Shown piece after piece: positions 1 to 8,601 of a stretch of DNA of 60,957 bases. The stretch's first letter is position 1. Every line of letters starts with the position of its first letter. The notes below the pieces were generated by a model. The model was not told where the DNA came from, ran no database searches, and worked only from the letters and a program-made list of their open reading frames with translations. Made by a program: the position numbers and the translations under genes. The DNA is from Azospirillum isscasi (lineage in GTDB: Bacteria > Pseudomonadota > Alphaproteobacteria > Azospirillales > Azospirillaceae): positions 1 to 60,957 of the forward strand of contig NZ_JAUJFI010000012.1 of NCBI RefSeq assembly GCF_030849505.1, read 5' to 3'.

Positions 1-55
1 CGACGGCGCCACCGGACGACAAAACGCTTCGGCGTCGCCGCCCTCCCAAACGTCG

Positions 56-103
56 CCCTCATTTAGCGGATGCACCACTAAAGCGAACCGACGTTCGCTT
101 TAG
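56..103. repeat. Palindromic dispersed repeat, left copy
   Basis: An 11-bp perfect stem (CTAAAGCGAAC / GTTCGCTTTAG, 78-103) with a 4-base loop is preceded by a flank reading GGATGCACCA. The same flank and stem occur in opposite orientation at 60855-60903. It lies just past the stop of the leftward response regulator, so it might also act as a terminator, although no T-run follows the stem on that strand. Confidence 0.7.
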
Positions 104-104
104 G

Positions 105-770
105 CTACATCCCGAAGCGGGCCTTCTCCAACTGCAGGCGGTTGGCGAAGACCACCGCCTGGGTGCGGCTGTAGACCTTCAGCTTTTGCAGGATCGCCGA
201 GACATGGGCCTTCACGGTGGTTTCCGTGATGCTCAGCTCGAAGGCGATTTCCTTGTTCAGCTTGCCGGTGCCCAGCATCTCCAGCACGCGGAGCTGCTGC
301 GCCGTCAGTGTGGACAGGCGGCGGGCGATCTCCGCCGTTTCCTCGTCCTCCGCCGCGGCCCCCTCCTCGACCGAGGCGGGCAGATAGACCTCCCCGGCCA
401 GGATCTGGCGCAGCGCGCCGGCGATGGCGTCTCGCGGCGTCGATTTCGGGATGAAGCCGGCGGCGCCGCAGCGCACCGCCTCCAGCATCACCTTGCGGTC
501 CTCGTGCGCCGAGACGACGGCGACGGGGATGGCCGGAAAGCGGCGGCGCAGGGCGAGCAGCCCGGACAGTCCGTTCATGCCCGGCATGTTGAGGTCGAGC
601 AGGACGAGGTCCGGCTCCCCCTTGCCGCCATGCATGGACTCCAGGATGGAGATGGTTTCGTCCAGGCAGCCGGCCTCGTGGATTTCCTGCGCCTGGCAGG
701 AATAGAGGACGGCGCTGCGCAGGGCATCGCGCACCAGCGGGTGATCGTCCGCGATCAGAATTCGGCTCAT
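105..770 (-). CDS. LuxR/NarL-family response regulator
   Basis: This encodes a 221-residue two-component response regulator. An N-terminal receiver domain (about residues 3-120) carries the acidic pair DD at 8-9 and the phosphoacceptor Asp59 in LLDLNMPG. A C-terminal LuxR helix-turn-helix (about 150-210) contains LNKEIAFELSITETTVKAH. I chose the ATG at 770, whose product begins MSRILIADD as is usual for receivers; an ATG at 809 would add 13 atypical residues. It is followed by, and co-directional with, the quinoprotein alcohol dehydrogenase. In Pseudomonas similar regulators (ExaE, ErbR/AgmR) control PQQ-ethanol oxidation, so that role is inferred from position. The partner kinase could be the hybrid kinase at 10.2-12.9 kb. 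Confidence 0.9.
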   Translation of the reverse strand: MSRILIADDHPLVRDALRSAVLYSCQAQEIHEAGCLDETISILESMHGGKGEPDLVLLDLNMPGMNGLSGLLALRRRFPAIPVAVVSAHEDRKVMLEAVRCGAAGFIPKSTPRDAIAGALRQILAGEVYLPASVEEGAAAEDEETAEIARRLSTLTAQQLRVLEMLGTGKLNKEIAFELSITETTVKAHVSAILQKLKVYSRTQAVVFANRLQLEKARFGM

Positions 771-917
771 GGCGTGGTTTCCACGCTCATTGTTTCGGGG
801 CGTTTCCAATTGTTATCATGCCGGACCATTCAAGAATGCGCAAGGACTGGAACGGGCATTCCCCAAATCAGCCGATCCCGGGTGATTTCGTTCCACATTC
901 GCTTGCAAGCCATTCGC

Positions 918-947
918 AAGAAAAGACGGCCCGAAGCATTCGGGCCG
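918..947 (-). terminator. Terminator after quinoprotein dehydrogenase
   Basis: A 9-bp perfect stem (CGGCCCGAA / TTCGGGCCG, 927-947) with a 3-base loop is followed on the minus strand by the T-rich run TCTTTTCTT. It sits about 40 bases past the stop of the leftward alcohol dehydrogenase gene. Confidence 0.8.
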
Positions 948-984
948 CCCTTTCCTGTTCCGGTCACGGCGCCGGGGTTCCCCG

Positions 985-2736
985 TCACGCCTTCGGCAGC
1001 TTGAAGACCCAGAGGGAGCCGCCCTGGTTGATGTCCTTCACCAGCTTGGCGACGTCGCCGCCCCACAGCGGCACGGCGCCACCCCAGCCGGAAACCACGG
1101 CGACATACTGCTCGCCGTCCTGTTCCCAGGTGACCGGGGAGCCGACGACGCCGGAGCCGGTGTTGAACTTCCAGACCTCCTTGCCCGACTTGGCGTCGAA
1201 CGCCTTCAGATAGCCTTCCGGCGTGCCGGTGAAGACGAGGTTGCCGCCGGTGGTCAGCACGCCGCCCCACAGCGGCGCCGGGTTCTTGTATTCCCAGACG
1301 ATCTTGCCGGTCTTCGGGTCGATGGCGCGCAGCGCGCCGATGTAGTCGTCATAGAGCGGCTTGATGGTGAAGCCGGCGCCCAGATAGGCCGCACCCTTCT
1401 TGTAGGTGATCGGCTCGTTCCAGATGTCCATGCCCCACTCGTTGGCCGGGACGTAGAACAGCTCCGTCGCCGGGCTGTAGGCCATCGGCATCCAGTTCTT
1501 GGCGCCCAGGAAGGCCGGGGCGGAGAAGACCGGCTTGCCCTTCTCGGCGTTCGCCGGGTTGCCCGGACGGTTGTCGTCGATGTAGACCGGGCGTCCGGTC
1601 TTGACGTCGATTTCCTTGGCCCAGGTGATCTTGGTGACGAAGGGCGAGGCGCTGATCAGCTTCCCGTTGGTGCGGTCCAGCACGTAGAAGAAGCCGTTGC
1701 GGTCGGCCTTGGCGCCGGCCTTGATGGTCTGCCCGTCCTTCTTCAGGTCGAAGGACACCAGCTCGTTCACGCCGTCGAAGTCCCAGCCGTCGTGCGGCGT
1801 GGTCTGGTAGTGCCACTTGATGTCGCCGTTGGCCGGGTCGATGGCCAGGGTCGAGGAGGTGTAGAGGTTGTCGCCCGGACGCAGGTGCGAGTTCCAGGGG
1901 GCCGGGTTGCCGGTGCCGAAGAACAGCGTCTTGGTTTCCGGATCGTAGGTGCCGCCCAGCCAGGTGGCGCCGCCGCCGGTCTTGTAGAGATCGCCCTGCC
2001 AGCTTGCGTTCAGCACGCCGGTCATGGTCGATTCCTTGCCATTGAGGGTGCCCATGTTGCCCTCGATGGTCGGGCGCTGCCAGACCAGTTCGCCCGTCTC
2101 GGCGTCGCGCGCCTCGACCATGCCGATGATGCCGAACTCGCCGCCGGAATTGCCGGTGATGACCTTGCCGTCCACGATCAGCGGGGCGGCGGTCGCCGAA
2201 TAGCCGGCCTTGTAGTCCTCGATCTTCTTCGACCAGACGACCTTGCCGGTGTCCTTGTTCAGCGCGACCAGACGGGCGTCCAGGGTCGCGAAGTAGATCT
2301 TGTCCTTGTAGATCGCCGCACCGCGGTTCACCACGTCGCAGCAGGGCATGATGCCTTCGGGCAGGCGGTGGTCGTACTGCCACTTCTTCTGGCCGGTCTT
2401 CACGTCCACGGCGTAGAGGCGGGAGTAGGAACCGGTCACGTAGATCGTGCCGTCATGGATGATCGGCTGCGACTCCTGCCCGCGCTGCTTCTCGCCGCCG
2501 AAGGAGAAGGACCACACCGGGACCAGCCCCTTGACCGACTCCGGGTTCAGCTTGTCGAGCGGGCTGAAGCGCTGCGCCTGGAGCCCCATGCCGTAGGTCA
2601 GGACGTCGCCCGTCGTCTTGGCGTCGTTCAGCAGGTCGTCGTTGCCCGGACCCTCGGCGGCCAGCGCGGGGCCGCTCAGGCCGAGACCGGCGGCCATGGC
2701 GCTGGCGAGAAGGCAGGTGCGGAAGAGACGCTTCAT
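985..2736 (-). CDS. PQQ-dependent methanol/ethanol-type alcohol dehydrogenase, probably lanthanide-dependent
   Basis: This 583-residue periplasmic quinoprotein oxidises primary alcohols to aldehydes with PQQ and passes electrons to a c-type cytochrome. It has a Sec signal peptide ([10 protein letters not shown]...GPALA), eight-bladed propeller tryptophan-docking repeats such as [10 protein letters not shown], and the vicinal disulfide pair Cys132-Cys133 that contacts PQQ. In [11 protein letters not shown] the catalytic Asp319 is followed two residues later by Asp321. Calcium MxaF enzymes have Ala at that second position, while XoxF, ExaF and PedH enzymes have Asp, which coordinates a lanthanide. 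The start at 2736 has a GGGAGG ribosome site; an upstream in-frame ATG adds a 54-residue extension with no secretion logic. It is the terminal oxidation enzyme of the surrounding locus. Confidence 0.95.
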   Translation of the reverse strand: MKRLFRTCLLASAMAAGLGLSGPALAAEGPGNDDLLNDAKTTGDVLTYGMGLQAQRFSPLDKLNPESVKGLVPVWSFSFGGEKQRGQESQPIIHDGTIYVTGSYSRLYAVDVKTGQKKWQYDHRLPEGIMPCCDVVNRGAAIYKDKIYFATLDARLVALNKDTGKVVWSKKIEDYKAGYSATAAPLIVDGKVITGNSGGEFGIIGMVEARDAETGELVWQRPTIEGNMGTLNGKESTMTGVLNASWQGDLYKTGGGATWLGGTYDPETKTLFFGTGNPAPWNSHLRPGDNLYTSSTLAIDPANGDIKWHYQTTPHDGWDFDGVNELVSFDLKKDGQTIKAGAKADRNGFFYVLDRTNGKLISASPFVTKITWAKEIDVKTGRPVYIDDNRPGNPANAEKGKPVFSAPAFLGAKNWMPMAYSPATELFYVPANEWGMDIWNEPITYKKGAAYLGAGFTIKPLYDDYIGALRAIDPKTGKIVWEYKNPAPLWGGVLTTGGNLVFTGTPEGYLKAFDAKSGKEVWKFNTGSGVVGSPVTWEQDGEQYVAVVSGWGGAVPLWGGDVAKLVKDINQGGSLWVFKLPKA

Positions 2737-2879
2737 GGTGCGGATACCTCCCAGGGGATTGGGCCAGGGGATTGGACAGCCGGGATCATTCGCAGACGAA
2801 ACGAGCGCAACCTGCCCGCTCCATCCGCCCGGCCTCGGTTTCTTTTCGAAAAATTCAGAGGTTCGACGCGGAGCGATGC

Positions 2880-2894
2880 TGCATCGCAAAGTCC
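2880..2894 (-). promoter_or_regulatory. Candidate regulatory motif upstream of alcohol dehydrogenase
   Basis: Read on the minus strand this is GGACTTTGCGATGCA, about 150 bases upstream of the dehydrogenase start. It resembles GGACTTTGGTAGCA at 6240 and CGACTTTGGTTGCA at 18600. The shared core suggests a common regulator, but which one is unknown. Confidence 0.35.
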
Positions 2895-3009
2895 GCATCT
2901 TTTTGACTGTAGTGCAGTCTACCGGCGCCCCGGATAGCGTCCATTGGCCAATAGTAGGATGGGCTGCTCGTTCTGCTGGGGCGGGTGGACCGTTTCATTA
3001 CGAACGGCA

Positions 3010-3942
3010 TCAGTTCACCCGCAACAGCACTGTCTGCTCGATCCGCGGCCAGAGATGCGAGACGGAGCGCCGGTACTCCTCGCGCAGCACGCCCATCCCG
3101 GCGAAGCGGTCGGGGATCGGCAGGTCGAGCAGCTCGGCCATGTCGGCCCCGGCCTCCGCCCGCCCGCGCAGGGTGCCGTCCAGCCAGGTCAGCCAGTCGC
3201 GGGTCTGGGCGATCGCCGCCTTGTCGGAGCGGATGCGCCCGTGGTTGGGCACCAGGACCGTGACGTCCAGCGCCTCCAGGGCATCCAGCGCCGCCAGCCA
3301 TTTCCCGATGTCGGCGTGGGGCGTGGTCGGCGTGCGGTCGGAGAAGACGACCCCGCCCGCGAACAGCACGCCCGTCGTCTCGTCCAGAATGGCGAGGTCG
3401 GCGGCGGTGTGCCCCTCCAGCGGAATCAGCCGCAGCCGGTGCGAGCCGAACACGACGGTGGAGCCGTAGACCGCCTCGGTCGGGGCCAGCGGCTCGGTGC
3501 CGCGCATCCAGTCGCCGACGAGGCGGTACATGTTCTCGGTCATCCCCGCCCCCTCGGCCTTGATGCCCTCGATGGTGCCGGGCAGGGCGGCGATGGGCAC
3601 GTCGGCGAAGGCGCGGTTGCCCAGCCAGTAGTCGGGGTGCAGGTTGCTGACGAAGACCTTGCGGATGGGCTTGTCGGTGACGGTCGCGATGGCCGCGCGC
3701 ATTTCCTCCCCGAAGCGGCGCGACGGACCGGTCTGGATCACGATCACCCCCTCCTCGGTCACGATGAAGCCGGGATTCAGGATGTTGCCGCCGTTGGCGC
3801 GGGTGAAATGCTCCCGCGTGCCTTCGAAGATCCAGGTGTCCGGCGCGATGGCGACCGGCTTCAGATGGTAGGCCAGCGGACCGGCGGCCCAGCCCGGCGC
3901 GGCGGACAGAATGAGCAGCAGAAACGAAAGAAGGGCTCTCAT
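3010..3942 (-). CDS. Quinoprotein-associated MBL-fold protein with degenerate metal motif
   Basis: This is a 310-residue exported protein (signal MRALLSFLLLILSAAPGWA) of the metallo-beta-lactamase fold. It matches what is called quinoprotein relay system zinc metallohydrolase 1, related to SoxH and found beside PQQ dehydrogenases. The usual HxHxDH motif reads SNLHPDYWLGN (99-109), so only His102 and Asp104 of the expected ligands remain. His178 (EGHTAAD) and His234 (PNHGR) are kept. The usual bridging Asp is Gly197 in FAGGVVF. Catalysis by a normal two-zinc centre is therefore doubtful. The start codon overlaps the stop of the SoxYZ-like gene by four bases (ATGA), so the two are translationally coupled. 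Confidence 0.85.
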   Translation of the reverse strand: MRALLSFLLLILSAAPGWAAGPLAYHLKPVAIAPDTWIFEGTREHFTRANGGNILNPGFIVTEEGVIVIQTGPSRRFGEEMRAAIATVTDKPIRKVFVSNLHPDYWLGNRAFADVPIAALPGTIEGIKAEGAGMTENMYRLVGDWMRGTEPLAPTEAVYGSTVVFGSHRLRLIPLEGHTAADLAILDETTGVLFAGGVVFSDRTPTTPHADIGKWLAALDALEALDVTVLVPNHGRIRSDKAAIAQTRDWLTWLDGTLRGRAEAGADMAELLDLPIPDRFAGMGVLREEYRRSVSHLWPRIEQTVLLRVN

Positions 3943-4751
3943 GGCAGCGCCCCCTGCACCGATCCTTGCACCCAGGGAAGCGGGATGGCCGCCTTCACCT
4001 CGCCGCCCTGGTTGTCGCGCCCGTCGAGCGTCAGGCCGCGGGCACCCGGACCGGGCTGGACCTCCAGCGTGAAGACGGGATTCTCGGACAGCGGTTCCGC
4101 CGTCTGCAGCCGGGCCAGCGCCCGCCCTTCGGAGTCGCGCAGGGTCAGCGCCTCGATGAAGTAGGCGGGGATGCCGGCAACCAGGCCAGTGTCCATGGGA
4201 TGGCGGACGAGGAAGCGCAGACGGGTCGTCTTGTCCTCACCCGCGGGCGTCCAGGCGCGGGCCTGCACCTCCCCCACATGGTCGGCCCAGTCGGCGGCGG
4301 CGTAGGTCGCGGGGGCCGCGGTGCAGCCGCCGCCCGCCGCATCCAGCAGCTTGCCCCCGATGTGCCACACCCCGTCCGGCGTGCGGGCGGCGGCGCGCAG
4401 CGGGGTGGCCTGCTGCACCTTGAAGCGCGTGGCGATCACCGGCTTCGCCGCCAGCGGCTGGAAGCGCAGGATGACCGGGAAGGGGTTGAGGTCGGCGAAC
4501 AGCACCATCTCCTCCACCGCGCCCAGCGCCGTGGCGTCGGCCATCACCGGCACGGCGGCGGCGTTCTCCGCGTTGTCGGGGGCGGTGACGGTCACACGCT
4601 CGTCGAATTGGACGGGGGCGGTGCCGAACAGCTCGGGCCGCAGCACGTCCCACATGACGGAGGCCAGCGGGTCGGCGGGGTCCGGCGGTCCGGCCCAGGC
4701 TGAGCCGGATAGGACGGCCAGGAGCGCGGCGGCGGCGAGATGGCGGTTCAT
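3939..4751 (-). CDS. Quinoprotein dehydrogenase-associated SoxYZ-like carrier
   Basis: This 270-residue exported protein (signal MNRHLAAAALLAVLSGSAWA) looks like a SoxY domain (about 25-150) fused to a SoxZ domain (about 160-270). SoxY carries sulfur intermediates on the Cys of a C-terminal GGCGG tail. Here the equivalent GGGC, Cys143, lies internally at the junction between the two halves. Such fusions are known next to PQQ dehydrogenases; the cargo is not established. The SoxZ-like half contains VRHPMDTG and the ending VQGSVQGALP. It is followed by the MBL-fold gene with a 4-base overlap and preceded by a 102-base spacer holding a strong palindrome. Confidence 0.85.
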   Translation of the reverse strand: MNRHLAAAALLAVLSGSAWAGPPDPADPLASVMWDVLRPELFGTAPVQFDERVTVTAPDNAENAAAVPVMADATALGAVEEMVLFADLNPFPVILRFQPLAAKPVIATRFKVQQATPLRAAARTPDGVWHIGGKLLDAAGGGCTAAPATYAAADWADHVGEVQARAWTPAGEDKTTRLRFLVRHPMDTGLVAGIPAYFIEALTLRDSEGRALARLQTAEPLSENPVFTLEVQPGPGARGLTLDGRDNQGGEVKAAIPLPWVQGSVQGALP

Positions 4752-4801
4752 GGCGGTTTCCTCCCTCCCTTGCGTCGTTGTTCTTATGCGGACCCCTGCC
4801 C

Positions 4802-4838
4802 CCCTGCCCCTCCCCCGCTTCGCAGGGGAGGGGCAGGG
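4802..4838. repeat. GC-rich palindrome inside operon
   Basis: A 14-bp perfect inverted repeat (CCCTGCCCCTCCCC / GGGGAGGGGCAGGG) with a 9-base loop lies between the binding-protein gene and the SoxYZ-like gene. No T-run follows on the minus strand, so it more likely stabilises or processes mRNA, or is a dispersed REP-like unit. The hairpin at 46909-46941 has a similar style. Confidence 0.6.
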
Positions 4839-4853
4839 TGGGGGGACCGGCCT

Positions 4854-5714
4854 TCACTCCACCGGGATCGCGTTGTGCGTCACCCCATGCTTCCGGAAGA
4901 GCGCCTGCATCGTCCCGTCCTCCAGCATCGCCGTCACCGCGTCGCCCACCGCGTAGGCGAGGTCGCGGGAGTTTTCCTTCACCGCCATGCCGATGTCCCA
5001 GCTCGACGTCATCATGCCGGGGAAGGTGACCGGGGTGATGGGGAAGTCTGCGGCCCGCCCGGCCAGCGCCGCCTCGATCTGGCTCTGCGTCGCGACGACG
5101 GCGGCGACGTCGCCCCTGACCAGCGCGTCCACCGCCTCGGGGATGGTCATGTAATGGACGATCCGCTCGCGCAGCCGCCCGCCGAAGGCACCCAGCAGAT
5201 AGAAGTCGGGAATGCTGTCGATCTCCACCCCCACCGGCTCGTCCGGCAGGGAGGCCAGCATCGGCTGGGTCATGCGCATCGGGTTGCGGGCCAGCGCGAA
5301 GGCTTCCCGCTGGTAGGGGCCGAACAGAACGGCCTCCGGGTTGCGCAGACCGAACTCCTTCTGATAGGGCACATGCATCATCACGTCGGCCACGCCGCCC
5401 CCGACGACCGGGCCGCGCCAGACCGCGTTGCGCAGGTCGTCCGACACGGTTTCCCCGGCGGTCAGCTCCATGAACTCGATGCCGACGCCCAGCCGTTCGG
5501 CGATGGCGCGGGCGAGGTCCACGTCCACCCCCACCAGGGCGCCGTCCTTGCGGTAGGAGAAGGGCGGGTTGTCGCGATAGACCGCGACCATCAGCCGCCC
5601 GGCGGCCACCACGTCGTCCAACGGGCGCGCGCCGGCGCGCCGGGGGAGAACCCCGGCGGCCAGCGCGGCGGCGGCGAAGGACAGAAGGTGGCGCCGCGTC
5701 GGAAGCGCCGTCAT
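4854..5714 (-). CDS. Quinoprotein-associated periplasmic substrate-binding protein
   Basis: This 286-residue periplasmic binding protein belongs to the SBP_bac_3 fold, in the MoxJ-like family found next to methanol and ethanol quinoproteins. Its N-terminus (MTALPTRRHLLSFAAAALAAG) has a twin Arg followed by a hydrophobic run and may be a Tat-type signal. The start of the mature protein, LMVAVYRDNPPFSYRKDG, is the classic first strand of amino-acid-type binding proteins, with VGVDVDLARAIAERLG after it. MoxJ is needed for maturation of methanol dehydrogenase rather than for uptake, and the same could apply here. The ATG at 5714 overlaps the cytochrome stop (ATGA). Reading further upstream in frame would only run into cytochrome DNA. 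Confidence 0.88.
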   Translation of the reverse strand: MTALPTRRHLLSFAAAALAAGVLPRRAGARPLDDVVAAGRLMVAVYRDNPPFSYRKDGALVGVDVDLARAIAERLGVGIEFMELTAGETVSDDLRNAVWRGPVVGGGVADVMMHVPYQKEFGLRNPEAVLFGPYQREAFALARNPMRMTQPMLASLPDEPVGVEIDSIPDFYLLGAFGGRLRERIVHYMTIPEAVDALVRGDVAAVVATQSQIEAALAGRAADFPITPVTFPGMMTSSWDIGMAVKENSRDLAYAVGDAVTAMLEDGTMQALFRKHGVTHNAIPVE

Positions 5715-6154
5715 TCCTCGTGCACCGTTTCCAGCCACGACCGGATGGCCCACAGCGCCTCCTGCCCCAGCGCCTCGCCGAAGCGCGGCATGTAGGTGAC
5801 GCCGTTGCGGATGGAGCCGTTGATCACCCGCTCCTTGAACCACTCGTCCCCGGTATCGCCCTTGTCCAGATAGCGCAGATCCGGGGCGATGCCGCCCGAC
5901 ACCGCGCCCAGCCCGTGGCAGCGCGCGCAGTTCTGGTTGAAGGCGGAGGAGCCGATCTCGATCGCCCGCGGGTTGCCGCGGTAGGGGTTCGCGTCGCGCC
6001 AGTTCTCGCCCAGCTTGTCCAGGCCGGTGGTGTCCACGGCCTGGGGGGTCACGTCGCCATGGGCAAAGGCCGCGGTGGAGACGACCATGGAGGCGACGGC
6101 GACCGTGCCGGTAAGGAGACCGGCCACCGCAAGCCGGAGAAGCCGTGCGTTCAT
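5711..6154 (-). CDS. Periplasmic c-type cytochrome of the alcohol oxidation system (cytochrome c550/PedF-like)
   Basis: This 147-residue exported monohaem cytochrome has a signal MNARLLRLAVAGLL...TAAFA and the haem motif CARCH. A later YMPRFG supplies the likely Met axial ligand. In PQQ ethanol systems a cytochrome c550 takes electrons from the dehydrogenase, which is the inferred role here. I prefer the ATG at 6154 because AGGACG lies upstream of it; an ATG at 6169 has no ribosome site. It is the first gene of a four-gene leftward operon (cytochrome, binding protein, SoxYZ-like, MBL) and is divergent from the second binding protein across a 233-base control region. Confidence 0.88.
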   Translation of the reverse strand: MNARLLRLAVAGLLTGTVAVASMVVSTAAFAHGDVTPQAVDTTGLDKLGENWRDANPYRGNPRAIEIGSSAFNQNCARCHGLGAVSGGIAPDLRYLDKGDTGDEWFKERVINGSIRNGVTYMPRFGEALGQEALWAIRSWLETVHEE

Positions 6155-6239
6155 AAGGGGCGTCCTCATTCAGAAAAAATGCGAAGGAGCGTTGTCCGTT
6201 GCCCCGGAGCATAGCGGGCGGTCCGTTCCGCCAATAATT

Positions 6240-6253
6240 GGACTTTGGTAGCA
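6240..6253 (+). promoter_or_regulatory. Candidate shared motif in divergent control region
   Basis: GGACTTTGGTAGCA lies 86 bases upstream of the leftward cytochrome start and about 135 bases upstream of the rightward binding-protein start. The 12-mer ATTGGACTTTGG (6237-6248) recurs exactly on the opposite strand at 19099-19110, before another cytochrome gene. A partial inverted partner, TACCAAAGTTGC, lies at 6312-6323. Confidence 0.4.
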
Positions 6254-6387
6254 ACCGTGCGTGGCGCGGGCCACGGTTGGACCGTTCCGCAATTTTCGGC
6301 CCACGCAATCGTACCAAAGTTGCATTCCGGGACGGCGCCGGCCGGGGATACCCTGGTCTCCCGAAACCAGGCGAGTGCAAGCCCGCG

Positions 6388-7590
6388 ATGCGTTTCAATC
6401 TCTGGTTACCCTCCTTGATGCAGATCTCCTTGCTGGCCGGCGGGCTGTGCGCCTCGCCGGCCGCCCTTTCGCAGGAGGCGGCGCCTGCGGATCCGTCCGC
6501 GATCCGGATCGCCTATCTGACGCAGGAGGTGGAGCACCCCCCCGCCCTGTCCAACCTGGACGAGCCGCCCGCCGACGAAGGTCTGGCCGGCGCCACCCTC
6601 GCTTTGGCCGACAACAACAGCACGGGCCGCTTCCTGAAGCAGCGGTTCGAGCTGGAGGCCGTCACCGTCCCCATCGACGGCGACCCGGCGCAGGCGCTGC
6701 GCGAGCTGGCCGCCGCCGGGCACCGCCTCGTCGTGCTCGACCTGCCCGGCGAGACGCCCGGCGCGCTGGCCCGCCTGCCGGAGGCGGCAAACCTGCTGCT
6801 GTTCAACGCCGGATCGACCGACGACAGCCTGCGCAACGCGCTGTGCGCGCCCAACCTGCTGCACACCGCGCCCGACCGCGCCATGCTGGCCGACGGCCTG
6901 GCCCAGTATCTGGCGGTGAAGCGCTGGACGAAGTGGCTGCTGATCGTCGGCACCCGGCCCGAGGACCGGCTCTACGCCGCCGCCGTGAAGCGGGCGGCCA
7001 AGCGCTTCGGCGCGGAGGTGGTGGAGGAAAAGACCTGGAGCGAGGACCACGACGCCCGCCGCACCGCCCAGGCCGAAATGCCGGTCTTCACCCAGGGCAA
7101 GCGGCACGACGTGGTGATCGTGGCCGACGAGATCGGCGACTTCGGCGATTACGTGATGTACCGCACCTGGGAGCCGCGCCCGGTCGCCGGCACGCAGGGC
7201 CTCGTCCCCACCAACTGGCACCGCACCCACGAAGCCTGGGGGTCGGCGCAGCTCCAGTCCCGCTTCAAGGCCGCCGCCCAGCGCACCATGCTGCCCCGCG
7301 ATTACGCGGCCTGGGCCGCCGTGCGCGCGGTGGGGGAGGCGGCGACCCGCACCGGCTCCACCGCGGCGGCCACGCTGACCGCCTACATCCGCGGGCCGGA
7401 CTTCGCGCTGGCCGCCTTCAAGGGCGTGCCGCTGTCCTTCCGGAGCTGGGACGGGCAGCTCCGCCAGCCGGTGCTGGTCGCCGCCGACCGCTCGCTGGTG
7501 TCCGTCTCGCCGCAGGACGGCTTCCTGCACCCGAAAACGGAACTCGACACGCTCGGCCACGACCAGCCCGAAACCGGCTGCCGCCGCTGA
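6388..7590 (+). CDS. ABC transporter substrate-binding protein of the PQQ alcohol dehydrogenase system
   Basis: This 400-residue exported protein has a hydrophobic start (MRFNLWLPSLMQISLLAGGLC...ALS) and a type I periplasmic binding fold like the branched-chain amino-acid receptors: IRIAYLTQEVEHP opens the domain and GATLALADNNSTG follows. It matches the binding-protein family found only beside PQQ alcohol dehydrogenases and their ABC pair. The ligand is unknown. The ATG at 6388 has only a weak GGCGAG upstream; the ATG at 6418 would shorten the signal. The next three genes run the same way with short gaps or overlaps, so this is the first gene of a transport operon divergent from the cytochrome operon. 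Confidence 0.85.
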   Translation: MRFNLWLPSLMQISLLAGGLCASPAALSQEAAPADPSAIRIAYLTQEVEHPPALSNLDEPPADEGLAGATLALADNNSTGRFLKQRFELEAVTVPIDGDPAQALRELAAAGHRLVVLDLPGETPGALARLPEAANLLLFNAGSTDDSLRNALCAPNLLHTAPDRAMLADGLAQYLAVKRWTKWLLIVGTRPEDRLYAAAVKRAAKRFGAEVVEEKTWSEDHDARRTAQAEMPVFTQGKRHDVVIVADEIGDFGDYVMYRTWEPRPVAGTQGLVPTNWHRTHEAWGSAQLQSRFKAAAQRTMLPRDYAAWAAVRAVGEAATRTGSTAAATLTAYIRGPDFALAAFKGVPLSFRSWDGQLRQPVLVAADRSLVSVSPQDGFLHPKTELDTLGHDQPETGCRR

Positions 7591-7628
7591 TTCCTCCCGA
7601 TCATTCCCGCCGAAAGGATGCCGCCCCG

Positions 7629-8597
7629 ATGACCACCGCCCGCTCCCTTCTCCTCGCCGCGCTGCTGGCCGGCTGCGCCGTGCCCGCGCTGGCGGAGACC
7701 ATCTACGTGTCGAACGAGAAGGACAACAGCCTGTCCATCATCGACGGCGCCACCCTGACGGTGACGGAGACGGTGAAGGTCGGGCGCCGCCCCCGCGGCA
7801 TCACGCTGAGCGCGGACGGCAAGCACCTCTACATCTGCGCCAGCGACGACGACACGGTGCAGGTGATGGACCTCGCCACGAAGAAGATCCTGCACAACCT
7901 GCCCTCGGGCGAGGACCCGGAGCTGTTCGCCCTGCACCCGGACGGCAAGCAGCTCTTCATCGCCAACGAGGAAAGCAACGTCGTCACGGTGGTGGACGTG
8001 CCCAACCGCAAGGTCGCCTATCAGGTGGACGTGGGCGTGGAGCCGGAAGGCATGGCGGTAAGCCCGGACGGAAAGTGGGCCGTGAACACGTCGGAAACGA
8101 CGAACATGGTCCATTGGATCGACACGGAGAAGCGCGCCGTGGTGGACCACACGCTGGTCGACGCCCGCCCGCGCTACGCCCAGTTCAGCAAGGACGGCAG
8201 CCGCCTGTGGGTGTCGGCGGAGATCGGCGGCACCCTGTCGGTGATCGACACGGCCAGCCGCAAGGTGGCACAGACCATCCGCTTCAAGATCAAGGGCGTG
8301 CCCCAGGACCGCATCCAGCCGGTGGGTGTCAAGCTGACCGACGACGGGCGCTACGCCTTCGTCGCGCTCGGCCCGGCCAACCATGTGGCGGTGGTGGACG
8401 CCCAGACCTTCGCGGTGAAGGACTATCTGCTGGTGGGCCGCCGCGTCTGGCAGCTCGACCTGTCGCCCGACCAGAAGCGGCTCTATGCGACCAACGGCGT
8501 GTCGGGCGACGTGTCGGTGATCGACGTGGACAGCCTGAAGGTCGTCAAGTCCATCAAGACCGGGCGCTACCCCTGGGGCGTCGCGGTGAAGGGCTGA
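7629..8597 (+). CDS. PQQ-associated YVTN-type beta-propeller protein
   Basis: This 322-residue exported protein (signal MTTARSLLLAALLAGCAVPALA) is built of repeated propeller blades: IYVSNEKDNSLSIID, LYICASDDDTVQVMD, LFIANEESNVVTVVD, LWVSAEIGGTLSVID and LYATNGVSGDVSVID. It matches the beta-propeller family tied to PQQ-dependent catabolism. Cys16 lies in LLAGCAVP, close to a lipobox, so it may be a lipoprotein, although residues after the Cys also resemble an ordinary signal cleavage site. GAAAGG precedes the ATG. It sits between the binding protein and the ABC ATPase, so it is probably a periplasmic accessory; its exact role is not known. Confidence 0.87.
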   Translation: MTTARSLLLAALLAGCAVPALAETIYVSNEKDNSLSIIDGATLTVTETVKVGRRPRGITLSADGKHLYICASDDDTVQVMDLATKKILHNLPSGEDPELFALHPDGKQLFIANEESNVVTVVDVPNRKVAYQVDVGVEPEGMAVSPDGKWAVNTSETTNMVHWIDTEKRAVVDHTLVDARPRYAQFSKDGSRLWVSAEIGGTLSVIDTASRKVAQTIRFKIKGVPQDRIQPVGVKLTDDGRYAFVALGPANHVAVVDAQTFAVKDYLLVGRRVWQLDLSPDQKRLYATNGVSGDVSVIDVDSLKVVKSIKTGRYPWGVAVKG

Positions 8598-8601
8598 CGG
8601 C

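Noticed and set aside
3939-4751. A sulfur oxidation (sox) operon
   Set aside because: Only a SoxYZ-like fusion and an MBL protein are present; soxA, soxX, soxB and soxC are absent and the context is alcohol oxidation.
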